Source: Mesotaenium endlicherianum | Taxonomy: Eukaryota > Streptophyta > Zygnematophyceae > Zygnematales > Mesotaeniaceae | Direction of reading: 5' to 3' | Length of the DNA: 44,802 nt | Assembly: GCA_009602735.1 (NCBI GenBank) | Contig: WELA01006442.1 | Span: 137,420 to 182,221, forward strand | In this document: piece by piece, positions 23,314-33,109 of the stretch | Position numbering within the stretch: the stretch's first letter is position 1 | How the letters are laid out: each line of letters begins with the position of its first letter | Program-made: the position numbers and the translations under genes | Notes under the pieces: generated by a model | What the model saw: the letters and a program-made list of their open reading frames with translations, nothing else | What the model was told of the DNA's origin: nothing | Databases searched by the model: none

Positions 23314-24795
23314 CGAGGGATCGCTACGTATTGGGTTGACTTCGAGTCTCTGGGTCACCATCTGGGTTACCTTCCCCTTCTTCTTACACATACCCCCTCT
23401 ACCCTCGCGTGCCCCGTGGCCGCAACCTTCACTGTCACTGTTCATGATGTTAGTCCCCGTGATCTCACCAATCCTTCTTACCTTCTCCTCAATGACTTTG
23501 AACCTGCCTCCCTTCCTGCCTGTTCGGTTCACTCTCCTTTGCCTCCCCTGTTACCCTCCTACCCTCTTCCTCTCGCCACACTGCAGCAGATCCACGCAGC
23601 CTTACACTATCCCCCGTCTCCTGGGGTCTCCACTACAGCCCCTTCCACTACCCCTCCTACACCTGATCCCACTTCTACACCTTCTCCTGCCGTCGTTAAC
23701 ACCTCGCCCGTTCCTTGGCTACCTCCCCCCGAGGGGAGTACGGTGCTGGATTTGTTTGCCGGGGTGTCCTCTACCGTCGCAGGTCTTCTGCAGAGTGGTC
23801 ACCGTATTGCTCACTATTACTATTGTGATATCAATCCCGTTGCCCAGTTGGCGAGTCAGACACACCTTGCTGCCTTACACCTCGCCTTCCCCACATTACT
23901 CCCTACGTCCTCCTATCACACCGTCTATTCTGCATTGTCTCAGGATATACGTCTCCTCCACCAAGACCACCTGCTCGCTCTTGGCCCAGTTCACCTTGTC
24001 GTCGGCGGTTGGGAGTGTCAGGGGCATTCTTGGGCTGGTCAAGGAAGAGGGTTGGCTGATCCACGCTCTCAATTATTCTTTGAGCTGATTTGCGTCTTAG
24101 GTCTCCTTCAGACTTCTCAGTCCTTCCCACCTGCATACCTACTCGAAAACGTGAACTCTTCGAATGATGTTCGTGCTCACATCCGTGCTGACTTCCTCAT
24201 CATCACCTCTATTCTGGGGTCCGGCGTTACACTCGACGCCGTTGTCATGGGGTCTTACGCTCACCGCTCGCGTGTGTTCTGGCAAAATTTCGTCCCTCAT
24301 ACTACACTACAGCCCATCATTGACCACATCCACGCGCACCCTCCTCGCATCACCGTCACCTCCATCCTGGCCCCACACCGTTGTCCCATGGAAGTCAGTC
24401 GCCCTGACCACTCTTCCTTCCGTCCAGTGAACTTCCCTGATCACCCTCGGGCCGCATTCCCCACTCTCGTCAGTCGTCCCCACTCTTTTGCCTTTCGGAA
24501 CTATGGGCCTGGGATGTTATTTGATTCTCACACGAACCAGTACATGGAGCCTTCCGCGTCCGAACGCAAACTCATCCTCGGTTTTCTTCCCCAAGCCACT
24601 GCCTCTCCTGCCTTATCCCCCTCCCAGCGCTGCCAACTTCTGGGTCGGATTATGGACATTCATGCCCTCACCTGGCTTTTTTTTGTACTCCCTGTCCTTA
24701 ACGCACGACTCCCTGCCCTTCACACTCCAGCCTATCACATACATGCTTTCGGCTGGGGGGGGGGGGCTCAGTCGGAATTTTTCACGCCTGCATAG
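23314..24795 (+). pseudogene. Element A C5 cytosine DNA methyltransferase domain
   Basis: Motifs in order: VLDLFAGVSSTVAGLL (motif I, SAM binding, about 23745), VVGGWECQGHSWAGQGRG (motif IV, catalytic Cys codon 24016-24018), LLENV (motif VI, Glu codon 24145-24147), SYAHRSRVFWQN (motif VIII) and a C-terminal ERKLILGFLP...LLGRIMDIHALTW (motifs IX-X). The RxRxFWxN form of motif VIII recalls the Dnmt3/DRM group, though I infer that from motifs only. The expected role is methylating cytosine in DNA, possibly on the element's own copies. The same reading frame continues into reverse transcriptase after one TAG (24793-24795), so this was a fused polyprotein as in element B. Motif IV has Glu in place of the usual Pro before Cys, as in B. 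Confidence 0.85.
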
Positions 24796-26562
24796 CAGTT
24801 ACTGACCTCAGGTCTATCTCTCGGTAATTTTGCTTCCACACTTAGGGACGGGTGGGACCTGGGCTCACAGTTAACTACGGAGGAAACCTTACAGTTTACT
24901 CAGATGCTGGAATGGAATGAGGCTTGTTTTGCACGGTCAGTCATGGATTTGGGGCGGTGTACCGTCTCTCAATTTACCATTGATCTGACTACCATCGAAC
25001 CGGTGTTTTTGAGGGATTATCGTCATGCTAAGGTCGAACATGTTATTATGCGAGAGAAAGTCACAGAGTTGTTAAAGGCTGATATGATTGAGGAGTCAAT
25101 GTCGGACTTCGCCGCCCCCACTGTTATGCCTGCTAAGAAGGATGCAATGGGTAATTACACGGAAAAACGTATGTGTGGGGATTACCGAGGACTTAACGCT
25201 GTTAAGAAATTGGATCGGCTACCCTATGCCTGTGCCTGAGGATATCTTTGATGTCCTTGAGGACGCCAGTGTTTTCAGTGTGTTTGACCTACGTCAGGGG
25301 TTTAACCAAATCCTCATTGATCCTAAAGATAAACATAAAATCGCTTTTTGGGCACACCGTCGTTTGTATCAGTGGAAAGTTATGCCGTTTGGGTTAAAGA
25401 ACGCACCTGCCCGTTTCCAGCGCATTATGGACCGAGTGCTTGGTAAGTTGCCTTTTGCTCGTTGCTACATTGATGATGTGCTCATATTCAGCCGTACCGT
25501 AGAGGAACACTTGACACATGTAGAATGGGTCCTACAATGCTTGAGGGCTGCGGGTTTAAAGTGTCATCCTGGGAAATGTAAGATTGCGACCCTTTCGGTT
25601 CCATACTTGGGTCACCACATTGTTCCTGGGGGGTTAACACCGCAACAAGTTAAGGTCGATGCCATTCGCCGACTACCCGTCTCGACGGATGTGTCTAGGT
25701 TGAGGGCCTACATGGGGATCACGGGGTATTACCGCCGTTTTTGCCCTGACTTTAGTGCGAGTGCTGCACCTTTGAATGAACTTCTGAATAAGAATGTGCC
25801 CTGGGAATGGACTGAGGAACGTCAAGTAGCTTTTGACAATTTGAAAGATCTCCTATCCTCTGCCTCTATCTTGCACAGACCAAACTACAGTAAGCCATTT
25901 GCCCTTCACACTGATTGGAGTCATCTCGGTTTGGGTGCTGTCCTTGCTCAGGAGGATGAGGAAGGTCATGAATATGTGGTGGCCTATGCCAGTTATAGTA
26001 ACAACTCTGCCGAACGGAATTATAGCTCGTATGAAGGGGAATGCTTGGCTGCAGTGTGGGCTGTGGTCCACTTCCGCCCATATCTCTATGGTACTCACTT
26101 CACACTCATCACCGACCACCAACCCCTTAAATGGCTGATGACCAACCAAAAAAAACACGCACGTTGGGCCCTCATACTTCAGGAATACGATTTCACCATT
26201 GAACATAAGGCTGGGTTAAGTAACCAGGATGCAGACGGTCTCAGCCGCAACCCTGACCCCTCGGACGTTGATCTCACCGGAGCGCGTTTTGCCTCTAGCC
26301 AGCAAGAACATATCCTGCCAGCCTGGCATGCAGCGTATCACCTTGGTTGTCTTTTTACTCCTGTGGGTGCGTGTGCGGTCAGCCCGGTTGCCCTTCCATA
26401 TGCAGTGCCTGATGTATGGTCTGATTCCACTGTGATGGAGTATTTGCGCACTCACTCCTGGGCTTCTCCCCTCTCGTCGCGGGAACGGGACCGAGTTTTG
26501 CATCGTTGTGTTCGATATCACTGGTGTCGTGCGCTTGGAGGTCGGGTGCGTACTATCGACAC
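24796..26562 (+). pseudogene. Element A reverse transcriptase and RNase H
   Basis: The frame shared with the methyltransferase runs to about 25215 (LTTEETLQFTQML, then VMPAKKDAMGNYTEKRMCGDYRG). A one-base shift moves it to the frame ending at 26575. RT motifs: FDLRQGFNQI, MPFGLKNAPARFQ and the catalytic YIDDVL. RNase H: LHTDWS, the EGECLAAVW helix and the ITDHQPLKWL aspartate, all present. It is followed by DADGLSRNP, the usual end of gypsy RNase H. The finger subdomain missing from element B (about 51 residues before VMPAKKD) is present here. Coding is cut off at 26562 by the nested insertion. Confidence 0.88.
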
Positions 26563-27934
26563 AAGCAATGCATAATAAGCAAGCAGGCTTTGCTGCAATG
26601 AAATCTACAATACATGGGGCTTTATAGCCAAAAAGGGAGGCAAGTGTTGGATGCTTTAATTTAAGGGAGTGTGTACTCTCCAGAGTGAGAACCTCAAGAT
26701 TGTAATCTGGTAGGAAAACAACTAATGAGGTCTGGCCCAAAAGATCACTGGAAGCACGTCATGATCTTCAAGAGTAGTCCTATGGCAGGGGGTATAAGCT
26801 GTGACTTTGCTCACCACTTGTGAAGTTCTTCTAGTGACTGGAAGCCAGCAAGGCTTGCTTTTCACAAGAGAGAGACTAAGTGGTCCTGAAAACACAAGAG
26901 ATAAAACTGTAAGCTTTACTGATCATCTCTGTGACTTACAACTGGCATAATGGGGACTTCTAAAAAGATGTCTCTCTAGGGACATCTCTAGTACTTATAA
27001 TCCTGGAAACTCGGCGGGTTAGGCGCGGATTCAATGCATGTAGTGTTCATCTAAGATCTACCTTTGCATACACACACATATACCTATCGTGCTAGCGCTC
27101 CAATAGGCTAGTTACTACTCAATCCAATCAAAAGCGAGATGCTAGAATATGCTAAATGCTTGTGATAGGTCGAGCTCACTTTAGCACATGCTAAGCTTGT
27201 AAGACAAGCTTGCACACTTATGTTTGTGCAATCGGACGGTTGCCCGCTAAGCTGTGGTACTCCTGCAGGCTGTGACGGTTCTCGTCGGCTGAGCACATCT
27301 TGGTCGGGTGCGCATGGGCCAACCGACGGGCTGCAGCTGTCGGTCGGTGGTCCTGGGTGCCCTTGGTGGCCTCGCCACTTGGGTGTCGGGCACTTAGGAG
27401 TGCTTGGGCCCGGGTGACGGGCATTTAAGTGCCCCTGGGCCACTTGAAGGTGCCCGCCACCTTTCGGTGGCGCTTCTTGGCCTCGGTGGCTCCCGTCGCT
27501 TGGCGCCGAGCACAATTAAGTGCTCGGGCTGGCTGTCGGGTGAGCCTGGGCCAAGCGCAGAAGCCCGCCACCTTCCGGTGGCTCCACGTGGCCCCCTCGA
27601 CCCTTGTTGCCTTTGCTTTGGGCTGTCACTTGGGTCCCTGCGGCCTGTAGTGGCTCCATGAATGGCCACAGCTGTGAATGGCCATGGCTATGAATACAAA
27701 GTCAAGTGCCACCGTCCAGTTTTGGACGGGGTATTCGGCCTGTACCTCTGGTGCGTCTAGTAGGTCTGGCGCACGTGACAAGTGTTGACTTGTCACGTGG
27801 CATCTATCCCCTAGGCATGCGAGCATAGCTACTTAATAAACTAAATCACACAAATGCAAAAAGGCAGATGCCCGTTCGAGGTTGATTGCTCACACGCTTG
27901 TAGCTCGTGCAACGACTTCGACTCAAAAAATCAT
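26563..27934 (-). mobile_element. Nested 1.37-kb insertion in element A, solo-LTR-like
   Basis: Flanked by a direct GACAC (26558-26562 and 27935-27939). Removing it joins the RNase H linker GRVRT to the integrase N-terminus, as in element B, apart from a one-base shift. On the minus strand a TATA-box palindrome GGCTATAAAGCC lies at 26618-26629, near the 3' end. No protein is encoded. A 5-bp duplication and an internal promoter suit a solo LTR, but TG...CA ends are not exact, so the class is unsettled. Its last roughly 98 bp recur at 38698-38797. Confidence 0.6.
27300..27660. repeat. Degenerate 111-bp tandem repeat with hairpins inside the nested insertion
   Basis: G/C-rich units with a hairpin GCCACC-TTTC-GGTGGC at 27456-27471 recur as GCCACC-TTCC-GGTGGC at 27567-27582, 111 bases later. 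Both are flanked by AAGTGC(C/T)C and GGGCCA blocks. Probably repeated regulatory sequence of the parent LTR. Confidence 0.6.
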
Positions 27935-29278
27935 GACACTGGCATGACGGGACTTTGTTGCGTGTCTTCCCGCACCACACTCGAGTTGTCCCACCCCCTT
28001 CGGAACGCATAACTCTTATTTGTAAGGTCCATGAAGAATTGGGGCACTTTGGAATTTAACGCACGAGTTCTCTTCTGCAAACAGAGTTTTGGTGGGAGGG
28101 GTTGGTCGCTCAAGTCAGCAATTTTGTTCGTTCATGCACGTCGTGTGACCGCGTTAAGAACACTTTCAATGCACTTCCCTCCGTTCTCAACCCTCTTCCC
28201 CTGCGTGGGCTTTTCTATCAATGGCCACTGGATTTGGCTGGGCCTTTACCCCTTTCTAAGTGTGGGATGCGCTACGTCCTTGTCATGATCAAGCACCTCA
28301 CTAAGTGGATTGAGTTGGTGAAATCCTGATAAGTCCAGTGCCTACATTGCTCGAGCGTTCACTGAGCGAGTTCTATGCCGCTATGGGGCGTGTGCTGAGG
28401 TCCTCACTGGTCAAGGGTCAGAATTTTAGGGTGACTTGGCTGAGTTGCTGGATAAGTCATTTATTGATCATTGCACTACCTCTCAAGACCACCCTCAGGC
28501 TCATGGTCTTGCTGAACAAATTGTCCAAATGGTCAAGCGCAGCCTCCGTAAGGATGCTCTCACGTGTGATGTGTCGGACTGGAATGTGCGTATTCTTTGG
28601 CTGGCCATGGGTTACAATTTCAGCAACCAAGCCTCTTTGCGTTCGTACTCCCCTTACTTCCTCCTCTACGGTCGAGAACCCCTCCTCCCTTCTGTCATTC
28701 GTCGTCGTGTTACTGTCCTTATTCACATTGATGATCACGATCTGCTGTTGACTCACCTCAACGCAAGGGCTGCATTGTTCCTTAAGCACATGCCTATTGC
28801 TATGGGTAACTTGCTCACTGCTCAGGACAGGGACACTCTGTGTTATGCTCGTTTGCGAAGTGGGGTGTACAAACCACGCATGGTGAAGTTTGAGGTTGGT
28901 GATTATGTCTATTTGCATCGCGAAGTGCGGGACACTCTCGATGTGCGGGCTGGTCCTGTCATTCTCTGTGTGCGTACAGTCCGTCCTAATGGGGTCCTTA
29001 CGCTTGAGGGGTCTGATGGTCGTATTGTTCGTGAGAACATGAAGAATTGCGCACTCTGTCACTTGCCTAACATCGTGCATGAAGTTGACCCGATGCGAGC
29101 CACTGTTCCCGCTAATCACCCGTGTCAAGGGTGTGGTTCAAGTCGTAGTCCTGCTTCTATGCTGTTGTGCGATCGTTGCAATGCTGGTTGGCACTTGGTT
29201 TGCTTGGTTCCACCTATACTTAAAGTCCTTGAAGATGACTGGTTTTGCCCCTCGAGCAGGCCACCACCTCTAGCTTAG
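27935..29278 (+). pseudogene. Element A integrase with C-terminal PHD finger
   Basis: H2C2 zinc domain: VHEELGHFG with CTSCDRV. Catalytic core: LDLAGPLPL (first Asp), then LTGQGSEF where the second catalytic Asp is replaced by Gly (GGT 28409-28411), then HGLAEQIVQ (Glu). Breaks: TAA in the zinc domain (FGI then TAA), a frameshift near 28330 and TAG 28427-28429. From 28436 a 280-residue frame runs through the integrase C-terminus to a PHD-type finger (29123-29262): CQGC, CDRC, His, C, then WFC. The eighth ligand Cys has become Ser (CPSS). PHD fingers read histone H3 tails in known families. The ligand here is unknown. Confidence 0.85.
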
Positions 29279-30087
29279 GACCCCCTCATTACTCCCCTTC
29301 CTTTTTCGTATATTTCGTTACATTTTGTGCTCTACGTGTATCCGCTCGTTGCTCCGTTGCTTCCGTGCTGTCTTTGCAGGTCACCCCCCCTCCTCATGGT
29401 GGTTGGAGTCCCTGCTCCACGACACGCGGAGTCTCCCGCCGCCGATGCTGACGCCTGCTATTGCGGACGCTCTTCACGGGAGTTTCCTGGAGCGCACGCG
29501 CATACCTTCTCAGTGGCCCCGTGGCCGTCAGTCGGCCGCGTTGTCCCACCTCTTTACCGTTTTGGATGCCTACCGGGTGTCCATTCGACACGTGTACCAC
29601 CTGGAGTACCTCCCGCCCGGGTTCCACTTTCCAGGCTCTCCAGAGATCGTCCACACTTCTGTTGTTCTGTAACGATCCGAGCTATTTTAGGCGTATTTGG
29701 GACGTTTTCCCAATTACCTAAAGTACGTTATACTATTTATCATATAATTTGATACATGATTGCATCATATTCAATTATATGCCACACGTGTGTGCCGATG
29801 AATTCCTGGTCGATTGGCGAAACGACCGAGATACTATTGCAAAAAGCGTCGTAACGTAACTCGACTACTTCGCAAAAGTACGACATAATTATTCATAAAG
29901 TTACTTTGATTAATTATGAGATGATAACTTATTAAATCATTGATTGATTAAGTTGATTTGATTGTCATTATTTCGACAATGCACAATCACAGATTTTGAA
30001 TTTACGACCAGTCGTTAATACAAACCGTCGTATCAAGATACGAACAAACCGTCGTAAAGACAAACGAAACGAAATATGCAAAGTCGC

Positions 30088-30165
30088 TTTGCATCAACGC
30101 GGAGTCGAACCCGCAACTTGTCGTTTGAAACGTTCACACCTAAACCAATTGGCCAAGTAATTATT
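30088..30165 (-). other. tRNA-like segment with Pol III A- and B-box matches
   Basis: On the minus strand, TGGCCAATTGG (A-box-like) is followed about 40 bases later by GGTTCGACTCC, a perfect B-box consensus. The intervening sequence does not form a proper anticodon arm, and the T-arm is off by one base. It is a degenerate tRNA or a tRNA-derived piece inside the solo LTR, not a functional tRNA gene. Confidence 0.4.
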
Positions 30166-30421
30166 CGCAACTCCTGGTTCATGACTTAATTATTTGAACG
30201 CGACTCCGCGAACAGTCGCGACTTTTCGAAAAGTCGCGAGAACGCAAAAACGCCCGTTTGGCGCGAACCGGTTTTCTGAAAACCATTGAAAAGTCTCCAA
30301 ACCGCCAAACGGCGCGTTTCGAGCATTCGGCCGAATGGGACACGTCCCTTCGACCGTTTTCGTTGAACATGAACCAGTGCCCTAGGTGGTGACTCGAAGC
30401 ACTCCAGTGCCTCATGTTGTG

Positions 30422-30437
30422 CAGGTATAAATACCTG
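30422..30437 (+). promoter_or_regulatory. TATA box of the nested solo LTR
   Basis: TATAAATA lies within a 16-bp perfect palindrome, about 170 bases before the LTR end, the usual U3/R position. Likely the LTR promoter. Confidence 0.5.
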
Positions 30438-30669
30438 TAGGACATTGTGAGTGCAACTCTCACAAGCACAGATTCTACGTTAGTTTACATTTTCGCTCTT
30501 TCGAGTATTCGTCGATTTGCACAATTATACAGATTTTCCTTCCATTTGAATTAAATATTCCTTGAATACCGAGGAAAGATCCTCTCGAAAAGCAGAAACG
30601 TAACATGTTCCAGATGACCACATTCTAGCTCCTCCACGTTCTGCTGCACTCACAGTCCCTCGCCCGCAG

Positions 30670-30923
30670 CTGGGGGGGGAGTTTTCATAGCTCACTTTTC
30701 GCTCTCTACTTAGTACTTCGTAGCTGCGCAGTTGCCCAGTAGTGCTCAGTTCAGACCTCTCGTATTCTTTTTCATTTACAGCTCATAAGCTGTGGGCTTT
30801 TCCTCTTAATAAGGGGGGTTTTTACCCACAGCACTTAGGTTAGCCAGTCCATGCTATTCCTGTACTTGTGTAGATTAGGGGTGTTGATGCCTAGCATCCG
30901 CCGACGGCCACCGTTACAACAGC
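30670..30923 (+). repeat. Polypurine tract plus truncated LTR copy of element A
   Basis: CTGGGGGGGGAG (30670-30681) is the second-strand primer site and matches the tract of element B. It is followed at once by TTTTCATAGC, which corresponds to about position 880 of the complete LTR, and runs to ACAACA. Two extra bases (GC) then separate it from the TGTCG of the complete LTR, like an LTR-LTR junction. Confidence 0.75.
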
Positions 30924-32031
30924 TGTCGTGCCCGTCCTCGTCGAGTCCTCTTTGGGTGTCTAGTTGTTCCTTGAGGGTGGAGGGTCACGTGCAGGCTCTA
31001 GTGCTTAGTCGGGTTAGGGCGGCAGGTGAGGATGGTCCAGTCTATGTGCCCTGGTGGTGAACCTTGGGACCCAGGATCTGCTCACGAGGTTCTGCTTTTG
31101 AGCAGCTGTGAGGCTCTTCCCAGATCACGCGCACTCTCTTTACCTCCACACATTGTGTTGCCGCCCACACGTGTGGAGGTTGACCCTCAGGTTCGCTCGC
31201 CTGAAGGGTCAGCGCGGGTACCCAGGGGGATCCCCCATGGTCCATGGCTAGATCATCACTGTACCATAGGCAATCCCCATGGGTATGCCCAAGGATTGCT
31301 AGGGGTTAGGGAGAGTAGGGGACATTGGGGTGTCGGGTTCCCTTTTGGCCATAGTCATTGAGTTGTACGTGAGTGTGTCGACCACTAGGTTCTCTTCTTT
31401 TTCAAATTTAGTTTATTGTGGATTTGTGTGAGATGACGCGATGACGCGTTCATCGTAGAGTTTAGAGTTTGGCGAGATTTTGTAGGCACTGGGCATAGCT
31501 TTCGAGAGCACGCTACTTAGTCCGCGAGCTAACACCATTTCGGTGTTAGTTTTGTATATTCGTTTTTATGAGTAAGATGATATTTGTTTCTATGTGACTA
31601 AATGCTCGTAGTGTGTGCTCATCCACTCTTGTTTTCCTCACTTCTATGTGTAGGTTGCTCGTAGTGTTCATCACCCCTCACATTTAGTCGCGAACACCCC
31701 ATTCTTTCTTGCGGCCATAACATAGCTTTCCACTAGTAGTTTGCTCGACATAGTGGGTTCGTGCACTCAGGCTCTAGGTAGTACTACCCCGCCTTAGCTT
31801 GTTTAAGATTTTCATAGCTTATTTTTCGCTCTCTAGTTAGTACTTTGTAGCTGCTCAGTTGCCCAGTAGTGCCCAATTTAGACCTCTCGTATTCTTTTTC
31901 ATTTACAGCTCATAAACTGTGGGCTTTTCTCCCTAATAGGGGGGGTTTTAACCCACAGCACTAAGGTTAGCCAGTCCATACTTTTCCTGCACTTGTGTAG
32001 ATTAGGGGTGTCGATGCCTAGCGTTACGACA
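30924..32031 (+). repeat. Element A complete 3' LTR, 1108 bp
   Basis: TGTCG...CGACA ends. It has the same conserved GTGGG/CCCAC hairpin near its end (about 31918-31957) as the other tail copies. A 16-bp CCGCCGACGGCCACCG segment found in the other tails is missing just before ACGACA. The right target duplication GTGG follows at 32032-32035. Confidence 0.9.
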
Positions 32032-32365
32032 GTGGACACAACTGTGCCAGTGGCTCTATGTCCTAGTTGTGCTAGCTTTGAGAAGAGGTGAGGGGAGCTG
32101 AAACCTCTATCAAGGATGAGTGTAAACAACCTACCAACAGGGAGCATAGCTATAAGGTCTAACACAATATCAGTTTTAGCTCCATCTCTCTTCACCCTAT
32201 CATAAATGATGAAGGCATAGCAGAAGTAAGTAATTGCATCACAAATAGTACATACTTCTATGCCATACTTGTATGGTTTGGAGGAGTTGTACACTCTTAT
32301 GGGACACTGTCTGTTGCGGATAGGAATGGTTCTTTCATCTACTGTGAGGGTTGCACCAGGGCTGT
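32032..32365 (-). pseudogene. piggyBac transposase, central piece
   Basis: Minus-strand coding shows LTVDERTIPIRNRQ (first catalytic Asp region), KPYKYGIEV, LILDRGFSSPHLF (second catalytic Asp) and GHRATGTV, in the order known for piggyBac transposases. It joins the C-terminal piece across element A as GTVVSTRKNYSKAM with no frame change, and joins the N-terminal piece across the solo LTR as FSKYYSPGATLTVDE. The visible catalytic aspartates are retained in this piece. Confidence 0.88.
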
Positions 32366-33109
32366 TGAAAGGGGCAAAGTGCCCTAGTGGAAGCGTAGTG
32401 ACTCACGAGGAAAGGAACTAGTAGCAATCATACTAAAGAGTGCAGCGTCATATCACTAACAAAGCTTAGGAAAAATACTCAACATTTTGAGTAGCAAGAA
32501 ACTGCTCACAAATGATGTACGATGAAAGGCCTTGTCATTACAAACCCGTAGAAATTTACAAAAGTGAAAATTGCTGAGAAACAAAGAAGTTATGCCTATT
32601 TATAATTTTCTGCCTAAGTGCTCCTCTCTAGGAGGAAACTACGGATTTTCCTAAGTGTTCGTCAAATTGTCCCTTCCAGAATATTCGTGAGTAAGCCAGA
32701 TCAGTCTAATCTGACGTGTCGGGCCGAATTGACGTCCACATACATGCATCGACATTACTAGAATATTCTATCTTAGACGCGCTAGCCTAAACCGAAACTT
32801 CTAGGTGAATCGACCTAGTCGGCACTCCGCGTCAGCCGAACTTACGTGAAGGTTCGAGTTCATTCTAACGGGCCAGATCGCTCGACGCTGTCGGTCAATC
32901 CGACGGTTGCGCTCACCGCGAATTAAGGACAGTCGTCAATCGACCTCAAAACTAATTAAACTTCAAAAATCCGTAACTCTCTCAATACTTGAGCAAATTC
33001 GATGAACTTTATATCAAAATGACCACAAAAATGCACTCTACACTACTATACAATCAAAACATACTTTCATGAAACTCAAAAATGCACTTTATAAACCTAT
33101 GACCTTACA
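32366..33109 (-). mobile_element. Solo LTR of the chromovirus (element C) family in piggyBac
   Basis: 744 bp with TG...CA ends in either orientation, flanked by GCTGT at 32361-32365 and 33110-33114. It is colinear and the same length as the element C LTR (33799-34542), differing by roughly 3-4 percent by eye. It lies in the same orientation as C. The minus-strand promoter motif TATAAATAGGC is present here too. It arose by recombination between the two LTRs of a former full copy. Confidence 0.92.

Larger units (their letters stand above)
29668..30605 (+). mobile_element. Nested 938-bp solo LTR with TGTTC target duplication
   Basis: Begins TGTAACG and ends CGTAACA (TG...CA form), with direct TGTTC at 29663-29667 and 30606-30610. 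It encodes nothing and is A/T-rich. A TATA box lies in the palindrome CAGGTATAAATACCTG (30422-30437). It is unrelated by eye to the LTRs of A and C, so it represents a further retrotransposon family. It interrupts the extra 3' ORF of element A. Confidence 0.85.
29274..30690 (+). pseudogene. Element A additional 3' ORF, split by a nested solo LTR
   Basis: Frame 29325-29669 encodes a protein with SFLERTRIPSQWPRGRQ, TVLDAYRVSIRHVYHLEYLPPG and FHFPGSPEIVHTSVV. If the nested LTR 29668-30605 and one duplicated TGTTC are removed, the frame continues across the junction through the polypurine tract to TAG 30688-30690. The total is about 140 residues from 29325. The frame opens at 29274, overlapping the end of the PHD frame by a few bases. 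A pyrimidine-rich TTTGCAG before 29380 could be a splice acceptor. No family recognised; element B has no counterpart. Confidence 0.5.
18133..32031 (+). mobile_element. Element A: Ty3/gypsy retrotransposon with methyltransferase and PHD finger, inserted in piggyBac
   Basis: Termini are TGTCG at 18133 and CGACA at 32031, an inverted match, flanked by a direct GTGG (18129-18132 and 32032-32035). Joining the flanks restores the piggyBac frame, so the boundaries are secure. Inside, in order: LTR 5' portion, leader, CAGCTG-type array, gag remnant with zinc knuckle, an LTR fragment, protease, C5-methyltransferase, RT/RNase H, a nested 1.37-kb insertion, integrase, PHD finger, an extra 3' ORF carrying a nested solo LTR, polypurine tract, an LTR fragment, then a complete LTR. 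Frameshifts and stops make it non-autonomous now. The repeated LTR pieces show that it is not a simple two-LTR copy. Confidence 0.88.

Noticed and set aside
11682..29278. Possible alternative genetic code with TAG/TAA read as Gln, as in some ulvophyte algae
   Set aside because: In-frame TAGs occur in the DDE transposase and element A, and one (28427) sits where B has Gln. However, the kinesin, element B polyprotein and element C pol contain no in-frame TAA or TAG in over 3000 codons with many Gln. Element C pol ends in TAG, and TGA also interrupts the pseudogenes. Decay explains the stops.
30088..30165. Functional tRNA gene
   Set aside because: Only A and B boxes fit. There is no valid anticodon stem, the T-arm is shifted by one base and no acceptor stem pairs.
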